Assembly: GCA_947259235.1 (NCBI GenBank)
Contig: CAMYLL010000132.1
Coordinates: 1 to 7,328, forward strand
Source: an uncultured Pseudodesulfovibrio sp.
GTDB lineage: Bacteria > Desulfobacterota > Desulfovibrionia > Desulfovibrionales > Desulfovibrionaceae
Length of the DNA stretch: 7,328 bases
Direction of reading: 5' to 3'
The notes beneath the pieces were generated by a model. The model did not search any database. It had not been told where the DNA came from and saw only the letters and a program-made list of their open reading frames with translations. The translations under genes were made by a program, and so were the position numbers. Position 1 is the stretch's first letter. Every line of letters begins with the position of its first letter. Of the stretch, positions 6,995-7,328 are shown one piece after another.

Positions 6995-7021
6995 TCGAAT
7001 GGCACAAGGTCCGGTCGGAGG

Positions 7022-7328
7022 TTAATTCTGAACCCTGGCCTCAAATCGAGCGGCCAGTGTCTCCAGAGTGCTGATGAGGCGGTTCTTGGCGTGCTCGCCA
7101 AAGGCATCCTCGCGCTTGTGCGATTCTGGCGCTTCGTTTCGCCTGGCCTCAATCTCCGCGATACGACCGCTCAATTCGGCCCGCCGCTCGTCGGAAACCG
7201 TTGAATGCAGCAATTCCCGATAGATTTCAAGGGCGCCGTCCACGTCGCCCTGGGAGGCGAGCAGGTCGGCCATGGTCTTGGTGCGGAACGACCCCATGCC
7301 GGGCCGGGCCGGCTCCTCGCCGTCAAAG
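7022..7328 (-). CDS. TPR-like helical protein, C-terminal part (5' end may lie outside window)
   Basis: The frame is open to the window edge: ten codons reading FDGEEPARPG precede the first ATG (7297). The visible 101 residues are hydrophilic and helical. The segment RTKTMADLLASQGDVDGALE followed by IYRELL matches the helix-turn-helix pattern of a tetratricopeptide unit (small residue at position 8, Gly in the turn, Ala in helix B), and a second helix ERRAELSGRIAEIEARR may be a coiled coil. The rest is charged and ends with a helix LISTLETLAARFEARVQN. No catalytic motif is seen, so a protein-binding role is a guess. Whether it starts at 7297 or is the end of a longer protein cannot be decided here; no ribosome site stands close to 7297, which favours the longer reading. 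The lipoprotein gene starts 69 bases downstream. Confidence 0.7.
   Translation of the reverse strand, partial: FDGEEPARPGMGSFRTKTMADLLASQGDVDGALEIYRELLHSTVSDERRAELSGRIAEIEARRNEAPESHKREDAFGEHAKNRLISTLETLAARFEARVQN

Noticed and set aside
1..7328. Mobile element, CRISPR array, tRNA or defence system
   Set aside because: I found no transposase or integrase motif, regularly spaced repeats, tRNA-like cloverleaf or known defence domain on either strand; the genes are housekeeping or envelope types packed on one strand.

Overview
The window reads as a compact stretch of ordinary bacterial chromosome in which every supported gene lies on the minus strand, so transcription runs from high to low coordinates. 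High G+C, Shine-Dalgarno starts, a BamD-type outer-membrane lipoprotein and the style of the proteins point to a Gram-negative bacterium. From memory of such protein families I favour a Desulfovibrio-like sulfate reducer (Desulfovibrionales); this is inference, since no rRNA or other decisive marker is present.

Upstream block (7328 down to 3971): the C-terminal part of a small TPR-like helical protein; a lipoprotein with a possible periplasmic sensor-like domain; class I fructose-1,6-bisphosphatase (fbp); and tsaD, the tRNA t6A-modification enzyme. fbp and tsaD overlap by one base (TAATG) and are clearly co-transcribed.

A 146-bp gap (3825-3970) holds the one convincing promoter, with a perfect TTGACA -35 box, an AT-rich palindrome over the -10, and a roughly 90-nt leader with nested inverted repeats. 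No factor-independent terminator is visible after tsaD, so read-through is possible.

Downstream block (3824 down to 1): trxA, trxB, bamD, an unrecognised 293-aa protein and the N-terminal 307 residues of an EF-G-type GTPase. Gaps are 3, 8, 38 and 1 nt, so this looks like a single operon joining cytosolic thiol reduction, outer-membrane protein assembly and a translation GTPase.

I saw no mobile element, CRISPR array, tRNA or rRNA, and no gene-free stretch over 300 bases. I do not see a clear new defence or mobile system. The points most worth a second look are the unassigned protein coupled to the EF-G paralogue (possibly a degenerate histidinol/aldehyde-dehydrogenase-like fold), the trxA control region, and the sensor-like lipoprotein ahead of fbp.
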